Assembly (NCBI GenBank): GCA_964599235.1
Contig: CAZRDX010000007.1
Location: 124,001 to 188,000, forward strand
DNA: 64,000 nucleotides
From: DRPN01 sp964599235
Lineage (GTDB): Bacteria > Bacteroidota > Bacteroidia > Bacteroidales > VadinHA17
Reading direction: 5' to 3'
In this document: positions 17,962 through 25,569 of the stretch, piece after piece
How positions within the stretch are numbered: position 1 is the first letter of the stretch
Layout: the number at the start of each line of letters is the position of its first letter
Position numbers and translations under genes: made by a program
The notes under the pieces: model-generated
What the model was told of the DNA's origin: nothing
The model's database searches: none
The model's input: the letters and a program-made list of their open reading frames with translations, nothing else

Positions 17962-19046
17962 TCCCGGACACTTTCACCCTGCGGGGGACCACCCGTTCCC
18001 TGACAGACTGGCTCGACCTATGGGAGGCAGAGCCACCCCGGATGTCCTGGGAGGAGGAGGTATCTTCTTTTATCAGGGAGTTTTTCACGAAGGAACATCT
18101 GCAGGTGGACACCTCAGGAACCACGGGACCTCCCCGCACCTTGACGGTGGAAAGAGCACGGATGGTTGCCAGCGCACGGATGACGCTGGACGCGCTGCGG
18201 CCCGAGGAGGGCGGCAGGGCGCTCCTGTGCCTTCCGGCACGGTACATAGCAGGTAAGATGATGATCGTCCGGGCGGTGGTGGGGGGCCTCGACCTACATC
18301 CTATCGAGCCCGCAGCCCTGCCTGTGATCGAAGGATCCTACTCCCTGGCAGCCATGACCCCCCACCAGGCCGCCCTGGTCCTGCAGCGTCCGCACGGCAG
18401 GGAGAAACTGAGCCGTATCCGTCATCTCCTCCTGGGAGGGGGACCGCTCCCTCCCGCCCTGGAAAAGGAGCTGGCCACCCTCCCCACCGACATACGCCAC
18501 ACCTACGGCATGACCGAGACGCTCAGCCATGTGGCGCTGCGCAGCATCACGGGCCCTCACCGCTCCCCGTGGTTCACACCCCTTCCAGGCGTGAGGGTCA
18601 CTACCAACGATCAGGGATGTCTGGTGATCGAGGCCCCCGCCCTCACCAGGAACCCGGTGGAGACACGCGACCTGGCCGTCACCGACGACAAAGGCCGTTT
18701 CCGCATCACAGGCAGGCTCGACCATCTCATCAACACCGGCGGCGTAAAGGTCAGCCCGGAAACAGTGGAAGAGAAACTGGCCCCCTTCCTGCCCCTGACC
18801 TTCTTCATCACAGGTACCCCAGATGAGATGCTGGGTGAGCAGATCACCCTCATCATTGAAAGCCCTCCCCTGGATGCAAGAGGAAAAGAACAGATACGTC
18901 AGGCCCTCAACAAACTCAGAAACAGGATACACCGTCCCAGGAAGATCATCCGCCTGGAACGCTTCCTGTACACCCCCACACAAAAGATCCAAAGAGACCT
19001 GACCCGCGGGAAAGCCTTGAAAGTAGGGGAAGAACTGCAACTCTGA
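17958..19046 (+). CDS. menE: o-Succinylbenzoate-CoA ligase, short form
   Basis: An AMP-forming acyl-CoA synthetase of about 362 residues, much shorter than the ~450-490 of typical MenE but like the compact Bacteroidota type. The ATP loop is DTSGTTGPPRTLTVE, followed by RYIAGKMMIVRA, HTYGMTETLSHVALR and the hinge region GRLDHLINTGGVKVSPETVEEKL. Near the C-terminus TPTQKIQRDLTR carries the catalytic lysine. The start is taken at the ATG overlapping the menC stop (ATGA, 17958-17961); an ATG at 17949 is an equally possible start three codons earlier. Confidence 0.9.
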   Translation: MIPDTFTLRGTTRSLTDWLDLWEAEPPRMSWEEEVSSFIREFFTKEHLQVDTSGTTGPPRTLTVERARMVASARMTLDALRPEEGGRALLCLPARYIAGKMMIVRAVVGGLDLHPIEPAALPVIEGSYSLAAMTPHQAALVLQRPHGREKLSRIRHLLLGGGPLPPALEKELATLPTDIRHTYGMTETLSHVALRSITGPHRSPWFTPLPGVRVTTNDQGCLVIEAPALTRNPVETRDLAVTDDKGRFRITGRLDHLINTGGVKVSPETVEEKLAPFLPLTFFITGTPDEMLGEQITLIIESPPLDARGKEQIRQALNKLRNRIHRPRKIIRLERFLYTPTQKIQRDLTRGKALKVGEELQL

Positions 19047-19055
19047 CACCCGCCT

Positions 19056-19087
19056 TTGGCATTCCGCAACATTTTTTTTATATTTGG
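19056..19087 (+). promoter_or_regulatory. Canonical Bacteroidota promoter (-33 TTTG, -7 TATATTTG)
   Basis: TTTG at 19056-19059 is separated by 20 bases from TATATTTG at 19080-19087, matching both the sequence and spacing of the Bacteroidota housekeeping promoter. It drives the KamA-family gene, whose ATG is 49 bases downstream behind a GGAGAGAG ribosome-binding site. Confidence 0.8.
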
Positions 19088-19136
19088 TAACCTTTGAAAA
19101 ATTTCAATAAAAAAAAACGACAGCAGGAGAGAGAGT

Positions 19137-21284
19137 ATGAATCTGATGATAAGAACGGAGAAAAAGAAAGAAGGGAAAGAGCTGATCAACCGACTGTACT
19201 ACCTGAAACACCTTTATCCCGGTGAGCGTTACGACGATTTTGTTGAGAACATCCGCCGGCACGCCCTGGAGGTCCTCGACGAGAATCCCGATGCGATGGC
19301 CTATTACCGGCATGAAAAAAAAGGAAGAAGTTATTACGAACATCTTCGCTGGTGTGATCTGGCCGCCATCCGCATCTTGGATTACCTTGATCATGCAGGC
19401 CTTGAGCTGGAAGATCCCAACCGGCATGGCAGGCAGATCATCTCCGAGCCATTGAAAGTACTGTGGAAAGGGTTGTACGGCGATCAGCCGCTCCATCCTG
19501 ATTTTGTGGAGGATTTCTATCAGCTCTTCCGCCAGCTGCAGCAGAAAGAGAGGATGCCGCGTCCTTCGCGCCGTCAGGTGATGGAATGGATGGAGCGTCA
19601 TCCGTCGGGTCTGGACGAAGAGGTAGTCCGTCGCAGAGAAGAGAACAGGGACCGCATCCTGCGTTGGTTCATCCGGCGCATCGATGAAGGCAAGATCAGG
19701 GACAGAAAATATTTCTTCACCACGGAACGCACGCCGGAGGAGAAGCTGGCCACGGCCCGCCGCTGGTGGAAAGAGCGGGTTTTCCATCTTCGTTTTGCCA
19801 TCCGCGATCCGGAACAGCTGCAGGAAGTGCTGGGCGGCTCCCTCTCCGAAGAGACTTTGAGGGTGCTTCGCCGGGCACGCGACAAAGGCATTCCTTTCTT
19901 CATCAACCCTTACTATCTCTCCCTGCTCAATTTCGACAACGATCCTTCGGATCTGGCCATCCGGCATTACATCATCTATTCGCGCCAGCTGGTAGAGGAA
20001 TTCGGCAGCATCTCGGCCTGGGAAAAGGAGGACGAGGTAGTGCCGGGCCAGCCCAATGCCGCCGGCTGGCTGCTGCCCCCTTACGACAGCATCCACCGCC
20101 GTTATCCCGAGGTGGCCATCATGATCCCCGACAGCATGGGACGTGCCTGCGGCGGTCTCTGCTCGGTGTGTCAGCGTATGTACGATTTCCAGCGCGGCCA
20201 CCTGGGCTTCGACCTGGAGAACCTCCATACGAAACGCAAATGGCCGGAGAAAATGCAGGAGCTGATGGAGTATTTCCGCAGCGACAAGCAGTTGCGCGAC
20301 ATCCTCATCACCGGCGGCGATGCTTTGATGAGCTCAGACAAATCGCTGGAAGACATCCTGGAGGCCGTCTACCGGATGGCTCTGGCCAAACAGCATGACA
20401 ATATGGCCCGTGGTGACGGGAAGAAGTATGCGGAGATGGTAAGGGTACGGCTGGGCACCCGTCTGCCGGCTTACCTGCCCCAGAGGATCACTCCCAAACT
20501 GGTAGGTCTTCTGCGCAATTTCCGTGATAAGGCCCGGAGTGCCGGCATACGTCAGTTCATCATCCAGACCCATTTCGAGAGTGCCATGGAGGTGACTCCC
20601 GAGGCACGCAAGGCCATCGCCATGCTCCTCTCATCCGGGTGGACGGTCACCAATCAGCTGGTTTTCACCGCGGCGGCCTCACGCCGGGGCCACGCCGCCC
20701 GTCTGCGCCAGGTGCTCAACGACATCGGTGTGCTCACCTATTATACTTTCTCGGTGAAAGGATTCATGGAGAACCAGGAGAACTTCGCCACCAATGCACG
20801 AGCCGTACAGGAGATGATGGAGGAGAAACGCATCGGCCGCATCTCACGTCAGGCTTCCCGCATCATTGCCACCTTCCCCGACCATCCCGAACACACCAGG
20901 GAGAACATCGACGAACTGCGACATCAGGAAAAAGTGCCTTTCCTCGCCACCGACAGGACCGTGATGAACCTGCCGGGTGTGGGCAAGAGCATGACCTTCC
21001 GCGTCATCGGCCTCACCGACGACGGCCGCCGGATCTTGGAATTCGACCACGACAAAACCCGCAACCACAGCCCCATCATAGAAAAAATGGGCAGGATACG
21101 CATCATCGAATCGAAAAGCATCGCAGCCTACCTCAGACAGCTCAGGGAAATGGGCGAAGAGACCGAGGAATACATCGATGTCTTCGGCTATTCAAGCGGC
21201 GAAACGGAAAGACGGGAACCGATATACGACTATCCTTCCTATCCTTTCGGTGTGACACACGAGATCAACCACCTGGAACTGTAG
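19137..21284 (+). CDS. KamA-family radical SAM protein (lysine 2,3-aminomutase-like), long form
   Basis: A 715-residue protein. The radical SAM cluster motif is CGGLCSVC (Cys338, Cys342, Cys345; CX3CX2C), followed by DILITGGDALMSS, which matches the GGD region of lysine 2,3-aminomutases, and later IRQFIIQTHFESAMEVTPEA and TVTNQLVFTAAASRRGH. Known aminomutases are ~415-470 residues; here a ~300-residue helical, charged N-terminal region precedes the barrel, so this belongs to a longer Bacteroidota subgroup whose reaction I cannot state. The start is supported by a good Shine-Dalgarno site and a canonical promoter. It ends one base before the convergent MORN gene. Confidence 0.8.
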   Translation: MNLMIRTEKKKEGKELINRLYYLKHLYPGERYDDFVENIRRHALEVLDENPDAMAYYRHEKKGRSYYEHLRWCDLAAIRILDYLDHAGLELEDPNRHGRQIISEPLKVLWKGLYGDQPLHPDFVEDFYQLFRQLQQKERMPRPSRRQVMEWMERHPSGLDEEVVRRREENRDRILRWFIRRIDEGKIRDRKYFFTTERTPEEKLATARRWWKERVFHLRFAIRDPEQLQEVLGGSLSEETLRVLRRARDKGIPFFINPYYLSLLNFDNDPSDLAIRHYIIYSRQLVEEFGSISAWEKEDEVVPGQPNAAGWLLPPYDSIHRRYPEVAIMIPDSMGRACGGLCSVCQRMYDFQRGHLGFDLENLHTKRKWPEKMQELMEYFRSDKQLRDILITGGDALMSSDKSLEDILEAVYRMALAKQHDNMARGDGKKYAEMVRVRLGTRLPAYLPQRITPKLVGLLRNFRDKARSAGIRQFIIQTHFESAMEVTPEARKAIAMLLSSGWTVTNQLVFTAAASRRGHAARLRQVLNDIGVLTYYTFSVKGFMENQENFATNARAVQEMMEEKRIGRISRQASRIIATFPDHPEHTRENIDELRHQEKVPFLATDRTVMNLPGVGKSMTFRVIGLTDDGRRILEFDHDKTRNHSPIIEKMGRIRIIESKSIAAYLRQLREMGEETEEYIDVFGYSSGETERREPIYDYPSYPFGVTHEINHLEL

Positions 21285-21285
21285 T

Positions 21286-21816
21286 TCATCCTTCCACACG
21301 CTCTCCGTCGACGTATCTGCCCTGAAAGATCACATTCCCCTCCTCGTCCCAGATGGTCTTGGGACCATGTTCCACATCATCACGAAAGGTGACCTCCATG
21401 CGCAATCGTCCGTCGGGGAAATATTTGCGCTGCAGACCGTGGAGTCTGTCTTCCCGGTAATATCCCAGTATCTTGAGCGTACCGTCCCGGTACCACACCT
21501 TCATCACACCTTCACGCAAGCCCCATTCCATGTTCACCTCCGAACGTTTCACGCCGTTATCGTACCACATTGTCAGCAGACCATGTTTGTTGCCCCGAAA
21601 GAAATGGGCCTCCACGATCTGAACTCCTTCCTCATTGTACATCTTCACCACCCCGTGGCGTCTTCCCTCTTCCACCTGCACCTCCTCCCCGATCACACCA
21701 TTGGGATGACGTGTGTAATAGGTACCCGTGAACTTCTCTCCGGTACGTCCCAGACAAATGTATCCGTCGATCATCTCAAGTTCATCGGTCGAAACGTACA
21801 TGTTCCCCTTGCTCAT
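21286..21816 (-). CDS. MORN-repeat (YwqK-like) protein
   Basis: A 176-residue soluble protein built from about six repeats of the MORN_2 type, each with a pattern such as YYTRHPNGVIGEEVQVEEGRR, MYNEEGVQIVEAHF, MWYDNGVKRSEVN and YFPDGRLRMEVTF. These repeats form a beta sheet and are often labelled YwqK-family antitoxin-like, but most have no proven role. No partner toxin is visible next to it. It has no signal peptide, so it is probably cytoplasmic. The stop lies one base from the stop of the KamA-family gene. Confidence 0.8.
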   Translation of the reverse strand: MSKGNMYVSTDELEMIDGYICLGRTGEKFTGTYYTRHPNGVIGEEVQVEEGRRHGVVKMYNEEGVQIVEAHFFRGNKHGLLTMWYDNGVKRSEVNMEWGLREGVMKVWYRDGTLKILGYYREDRLHGLQRKYFPDGRLRMEVTFRDDVEHGPKTIWDEEGNVIFQGRYVDGERVEG

Positions 21817-21957
21817 TTTTCAGGCGTTTTTCTTTGCGTTCCTTTGCCAAGACGCTCTATAACATCCTTTTCCATTCCTTCGCCGGCCTCCTAACTTAAA
21901 TCAATTTTAAATTACCGGATATGTTTAAAAATATAAATTCGGTAGGAAAAGGGTTGC

Positions 21958-21965
21958 TATATTTG
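21958..21965 (+). promoter_or_regulatory. -7 promoter element of the Mrp/Mbx-like operon
   Basis: TATATTTG is an exact TAnnTTTG match, 41 bases before the ATG of the first operon gene. The upstream region (21895-21957) is strongly AT-rich compared with its surroundings. Confidence 0.6.
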
Positions 21966-22006
21966 CAACGAATTTTACGGCAAAGAACATTTTTAATCTG
22001 AATATT

Positions 22007-23008
22007 ATGGATCTATCGATCAATTACCTGGGCATGAAGATCTCCTCGCCGGTGATCGCAGGAAGTTGCAGCATTACGGGCAACGTACACAACATCAAGA
22101 AGATAGAAGAAGCCGGCGCGGGTGCTGTCGTACTGAAGTCGATCTTCGAAGAAGAGATCTACCACGAATACCGTCATGTGCTTTCACAGGAAGGAAGCCT
22201 TTTCCCCGAAGGGCTGGAAGAATACCTTGATTATTATGATTACAAGATCAAAGAAGACAACATCAAGCGTTATATCCAGTTGATCCGGGATGCCAAGAAC
22301 GAGGTGAGCATTCCCATTGTGGCTTCCGTCAACTGTGCCCTTTCGGAAGAGTGGATCTTCTTCGCCAAAAAAGTGGAAGAGGCCGGTGCCGATGCCCTGG
22401 AGCTCAACCTTTTTGTCATGCCCTCGGATTTCAGCAAGGAGTGTTCCGAGATCGAGTCGGTCTATCTGGATATTGCCAGGAAGGTGACCGGCACGGTGAA
22501 AATCCCGGTAGTCATCAAGATGAGCTATCATTTTTCCAACCTGGGGGGATTCGTGAAGAAGATCTCCTCCACCGATGTGAAAGGGGTGGTTTTGTTCAAC
22601 CGGTTCTTCCATCCCGATTTTGACATCGATGATTTCACGGTCAAGCCGACGAATGTGCTCAGCACCCCTTCCGACCTGGCGATCACACTGAGATGGGTTT
22701 CGCTTTTGTCGGGTCGTCTGGATGCTGAGCTGATCGCTTCGACCGGTGTTCACAGCTCCGAGGCGCTCATCAAGCTCCTGCTGGCAGGCGCTGATGCTGT
22801 CCAGGTAGCCTCGGCACTTTACACCGAAGGCATCGGTTTCATCAGCCAGCTCAACGAGGGTTTGAAGAACTGGATGGAACGACATGCTTTCCGGAGCATC
22901 GATGATTTCAAGGGCAAGATGAGCCAGGCCAACAGTCCCAACCCTTCCCTTTATGAACGGGTACAGTTCATGAAATACTTCGGTGAAAAGAGTTACGATC
23001 TCGATTAA
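22007..23008 (+). CDS. Dihydroorotate dehydrogenase-like flavoprotein lacking the catalytic Cys motif
   Basis: A 333-residue TIM-barrel protein of the DHODH family: ISSPVIAGSCSITG at the N-terminus, IPIVASVNC, IPVVIKMSYHFSN (FMN phosphate/lysine region), and SSEALIKLLLAGADAVQVASALYTEG, the C-terminal FMN-binding part. In class 1 enzymes the active-site loop is NxSCPN, but here residues 134-139 read NLFVMP, so the catalytic Cys or Ser base is missing; true pyrimidine synthesis is therefore doubtful. It opens the Mrp/Mbx-like operon, 22 bases before the MrpE gene, which suggests a redox role tied to that complex. This link is an inference from position. Confidence 0.8.
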   Translation: MDLSINYLGMKISSPVIAGSCSITGNVHNIKKIEEAGAGAVVLKSIFEEEIYHEYRHVLSQEGSLFPEGLEEYLDYYDYKIKEDNIKRYIQLIRDAKNEVSIPIVASVNCALSEEWIFFAKKVEEAGADALELNLFVMPSDFSKECSEIESVYLDIARKVTGTVKIPVVIKMSYHFSNLGGFVKKISSTDVKGVVLFNRFFHPDFDIDDFTVKPTNVLSTPSDLAITLRWVSLLSGRLDAELIASTGVHSSEALIKLLLAGADAVQVASALYTEGIGFISQLNEGLKNWMERHAFRSIDDFKGKMSQANSPNPSLYERVQFMKYFGEKSYDLD

Positions 23009-23030
23009 CCATCAATCCCTACCTAGCATC

Positions 23031-23543
23031 ATGGAAAAGAGCTCCAGCGGCGGGGGTTTTGCCCGCTTTTTGTTCACGTGGATTTTGCTGTTCGTGGTCT
23101 GGCTTATGTTCACCAGCAGCCTGGCCATGCAGGAGGTGCTCGTCGGAGCAGGTGTGTCTTTTTTGATCGCCATTCCTTCGAACCGTTTTTTCACCGGCAT
23201 CCAGCCCCGTCATTTCAGTCCGCTCAATCTTTTTTACATGGTGGAGTACTTCTTCATCTTCCTCTGGGCGCTGATAGTGGCCAACCTGGATGTGGCCCGG
23301 CGTGTCATCTCGCCGCGTCTGCCCATCAACCCCGGTATCGTGAAGTTCAGGACCCGTCTGACCTCCGACTTTGCCAGGATGATCCTGGCCAACTCCATCA
23401 CCCTCACCCCGGGGACCCTGAGCGTTGACGTCATCGGGGATACTTTTTACATCCACTGGATCGATGTCGAGTCGCTTGATCCGGAAAAAAACCGCGAAGC
23501 CATTGCGGGCAAGTTCGAGAAAGTACTGCTTAAGATCTTTTGA
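23031..23543 (+). CDS. mrpE: MrpE/MnhE-like cation antiporter subunit (MbxA-like)
   Basis: A 170-residue membrane protein. The start at 23031 begins MEKSSSGGGFARFL; an earlier in-frame ATG overlaps the previous gene and gives a poor N-terminus. Two to three transmembrane helices are followed by the MrpE signature NSITLTPGTLSVDV and a short cytoplasmic tail (FYIHWIDVESLDPEKN). In Mrp antiporters and in archaeal Mbh/Mbs complexes this subunit helps form the sodium-translocating end. It is the first structural gene of the membrane complex and is separated from the next by one base. Confidence 0.9.
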   Translation: MEKSSSGGGFARFLFTWILLFVVWLMFTSSLAMQEVLVGAGVSFLIAIPSNRFFTGIQPRHFSPLNLFYMVEYFFIFLWALIVANLDVARRVISPRLPINPGIVKFRTRLTSDFARMILANSITLTPGTLSVDVIGDTFYIHWIDVESLDPEKNREAIAGKFEKVLLKIF

Positions 23544-23544
23544 T

Positions 23545-23805
23545 ATGCTGGAAATCATCATTTACATCACGCTGGGATTCATGTTCACAGGGATCTTTTT
23601 CTCTTCCCTGCGATTCGTGAAAGGCCCCACGGCCGCCGACCGCACCGTGGCACTGGATACGCTCACCACCATCTCGGTAGCGTTGCTGGTGATGCTATCC
23701 TACATCTCGCATCGCTTCATTTACATCGACATCGCCCTGGTGTACGGTGTGCTGGGCTTCATCGGTGTTCTGGTCATTGCAAGATATCTGGAGGGAGCGC
23801 TATGA
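23545..23805 (+). CDS. mrpF: MrpF/MnhF-like antiporter subunit (MbxB-like)
   Basis: An 86-residue, three-helix membrane protein beginning MLEIIIYITLG at 23545; longer frames would run back into mrpE. The loop VKGPTAADRTVALDTLTT is the MrpF hallmark, containing the conserved Asp-Arg pair between helices 1 and 2. The end overlaps the start of mrpG by four bases (ATGA), so these subunits are made in a coupled way. Confidence 0.92.
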   Translation: MLEIIIYITLGFMFTGIFFSSLRFVKGPTAADRTVALDTLTTISVALLVMLSYISHRFIYIDIALVYGVLGFIGVLVIARYLEGAL

Positions 23806-24173
23806 ACGAACTGCTTACTTACCTCGGTATGCTCCTGATGCTCATCGGGGGTATTTTTCTTTTCCTGGGGGGGTTGGGCATTTTCCGCATGCCCGACACT
23901 TACAACCGTCTGCAGGCAGGTACGAAGGCTACCACGCTGGGCGGCATGAGCGTGATCCTGAGCGTGGGTCTGCTCGAGCCGGCCTGGTTCGTCAAGACGC
24001 TGGTGCTGGTGATCTTCATCGCCCTGTCGAACCCCATCAGCTCACACGCACTGGCCCGTGCCAACTACAAACGGGGCAACCGCCCCTACCTCAAGGGCGG
24101 CCCGGAGTACGACCAGTACCGCGAAGCATACGATCCGGACGAGAAACCTGACAAAGAGGAGGACAAGGCATGA
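23802..24173 (+). CDS. mrpG: MrpG/MnhG-like antiporter subunit (MbxC-like)
   Basis: A 123-residue protein with three transmembrane segments. GGLGIFRMPDTYNRLQAGTKATTLG is the typical MrpG sequence, with RMPD and RLQAGTK strongly conserved; note that this stretch spans residues ~24-47. The C-terminal ~35 residues are charged and cytoplasmic (ending DKEEDKA). It overlaps both neighbours by four bases. In the Mrp module it packs with E and F. Confidence 0.92.
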   Translation: MNELLTYLGMLLMLIGGIFLFLGGLGIFRMPDTYNRLQAGTKATTLGGMSVILSVGLLEPAWFVKTLVLVIFIALSNPISSHALARANYKRGNRPYLKGGPEYDQYREAYDPDEKPDKEEDKA

Positions 24174-24460
24174 TCTACTATCTGATACTCATTCTCTTCC
24201 TGCTGCTCCTGATGATCGGGGCAGCCATCTATTCGGTATGGCAGAAGGATCTGCTCTATGCCGTCATCGGCACCGGACTCATCAGCCTGGTGCTGTCGAT
24301 CCTTTTCCTGCTGCTGCAGGCCCCCGATGTGGCCCTCACCGAGGCTGCCATCGGCGTAGCCCTCACCACCATCATCTTCATCATCACCATCCGCAACACC
24401 GTGCGGCAGGAAGACGAAGAGAGCAACCGCAGATCACTTCCTAAAGATACCTCAAAATGA
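24170..24460 (+). CDS. MbhD-type (DUF4040) membrane subunit
   Basis: A 96-residue, three-helix protein. LLQAPDVALTEAAIGVALTTIIFIITI is the MbhD signature, equivalent to part of the C-terminal region of MrpA in true antiporters (APDVALTEAAIG is the key stretch). Its presence as a separate small gene, instead of inside a large MrpA, is what distinguishes Mbh/Mbs/Mbx-type complexes from Mrp antiporters. It overlaps both neighbours by four bases. Confidence 0.88.
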   Translation: MIYYLILILFLLLLMIGAAIYSVWQKDLLYAVIGTGLISLVLSILFLLLQAPDVALTEAAIGVALTTIIFIITIRNTVRQEDEESNRRSLPKDTSK

Positions 24461-25152
24461 AAAGAGCGCTGGTCATTTCCCTGCTGGCCGTCTTTGGCGG
24501 CTACCTGCTGAAAGTCCTTTTCCAGATCGATTTCGGCCACCAGTTCTTCACTCACGGGGTAAAAGATTTTTATCTGATCACCTCGCCCGAGAATTTGAAG
24601 GTAGCCAATGTGGTGACTGCCATTGTGGTCAACTTCCGGGGTTTCGATACGCTGGGTGAGGTGACGGTGCTCTTCCTGGCCACCACAGCCATGGCGAGTA
24701 TCCTGTACAAGGGACGTCACCAGCTGGGTGAGCGGGCGGTCCTTTTCTCCGGCAGCAAGATCGTCATTACCGGCTCGAAGCTGCTTTTCCCGGCCATCAT
24801 CCTGCTGGGAGCATATGTCTTCATCCACGGTCATCTGACTCCCGGCGGCGGTTTCCAGGGCGGCGTGATCATCGCCACCGGCTTCCTCCTGATGCTCATG
24901 GCCTACGAGGATTACACGGTCAGCCATGTGGTGCTGTCGGTGGTGGAGTCGCTGGCCGGCATCACCTTCGCCACCCTGGGGCTGGTGGGCCTGGTGAAAG
25001 GAGGATCATTCCTCAATGATTTCCTCTCCAACGGCACACTCAACGCCCTCTTCAGCGGCGGGCTCATCCCCATCATCTACATCACCGTCGGCTTCAAGGT
25101 GGGCGCAGAGCTGACGGGACTTATCTACACTGCGCTGAACGAAAAAGACTGA
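24457..25152 (+). CDS. MbhE-MrpB fusion membrane subunit (MbxF-like)
   Basis: A 231-residue protein joining two Mrp modules. Residues ~1-90 match MbhE (VVTAIVVNFRGFDTLGEVTVLFLA), and residues ~100-225 match MrpB/MnhB (LLGAYVFIHGHLTPGGGFQGG, then GLIPIIYITVGFKVGAELTG). In many archaeal Mbh operons these are two genes, whereas the mbx/mbs operon has one, so the fusion supports the Mbx/Mbs-like assignment. Six or seven transmembrane helices are expected. Confidence 0.85.
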   Translation: MKRALVISLLAVFGGYLLKVLFQIDFGHQFFTHGVKDFYLITSPENLKVANVVTAIVVNFRGFDTLGEVTVLFLATTAMASILYKGRHQLGERAVLFSGSKIVITGSKLLFPAIILLGAYVFIHGHLTPGGGFQGGVIIATGFLLMLMAYEDYTVSHVVLSVVESLAGITFATLGLVGLVKGGSFLNDFLSNGTLNALFSGGLIPIIYITVGFKVGAELTGLIYTALNEKD

Positions 25153-25155
25153 GCC

Positions 25156-25569
25156 ATGGATTTCAGACTGTTCGACCTCAAGATCGTAGAATACTCCTTC
25201 TTCATCACGGCGGTGGTGGTGATCCTCATCGGGTTGTACGCCGCCCTGACCAAACGTTCGCTCATCAAGGTGGTCATCGGCCTCTCCATCCTTGATTCGG
25301 GGGTCAACCTGCTGCTCATCTCGGTGGGTTACCTCACCGGAGGCACGGCACCTATCTACTCACCCGACGTGTTGAAGGACATGCCGCTCACGCTGGAGAA
25401 CATCCGGGAACTGAGCGAAGGGATGGTCGACCCCGTGCCGCAGGCGCTGGTGCTGACAGCCATCGTCATCGGCTTCGGTGTCACCGCCGTGGCCCTCTCG
25501 CTCGTGATCCGTCTCTACCGGCATCATCAGACACTGAACATTGACGAAATAAAGAATCTGAAATGGTAG
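25156..25569 (+). CDS. mrpC: MrpC/MnhC/NuoK-like subunit (MbxG-like)
   Basis: A 137-residue, three-helix subunit. LIKVVIGLSILDSGVNLLLISVGYL and DPVPQALVLTAIVIGFGVTAVALSL are the family motifs (the latter is the MrpC/NuoK helix 3 with DPxPQALVLTAIVI). The 40-residue loop between helices 2 and 3 is longer than in NuoK. It starts 4 bases after the preceding gene, and its end overlaps the start of the next by seven bases. Confidence 0.92.
   Translation: MDFRLFDLKIVEYSFFITAVVVILIGLYAALTKRSLIKVVIGLSILDSGVNLLLISVGYLTGGTAPIYSPDVLKDMPLTLENIRELSEGMVDPVPQALVLTAIVIGFGVTAVALSLVIRLYRHHQTLNIDEIKNLKW

Noticed and set aside
21286..21816. Toxin-antitoxin system based on the YwqK-like antitoxin label
   Set aside because: No toxin gene is adjacent; the neighbours are a radical SAM gene and the respiratory operon, so only the MORN fold is claimed.
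22007..23008. Pyrimidine-synthesis pyrD
   Set aside because: The NxSCPN active-site loop is absent and the gene is embedded in a respiratory operon.
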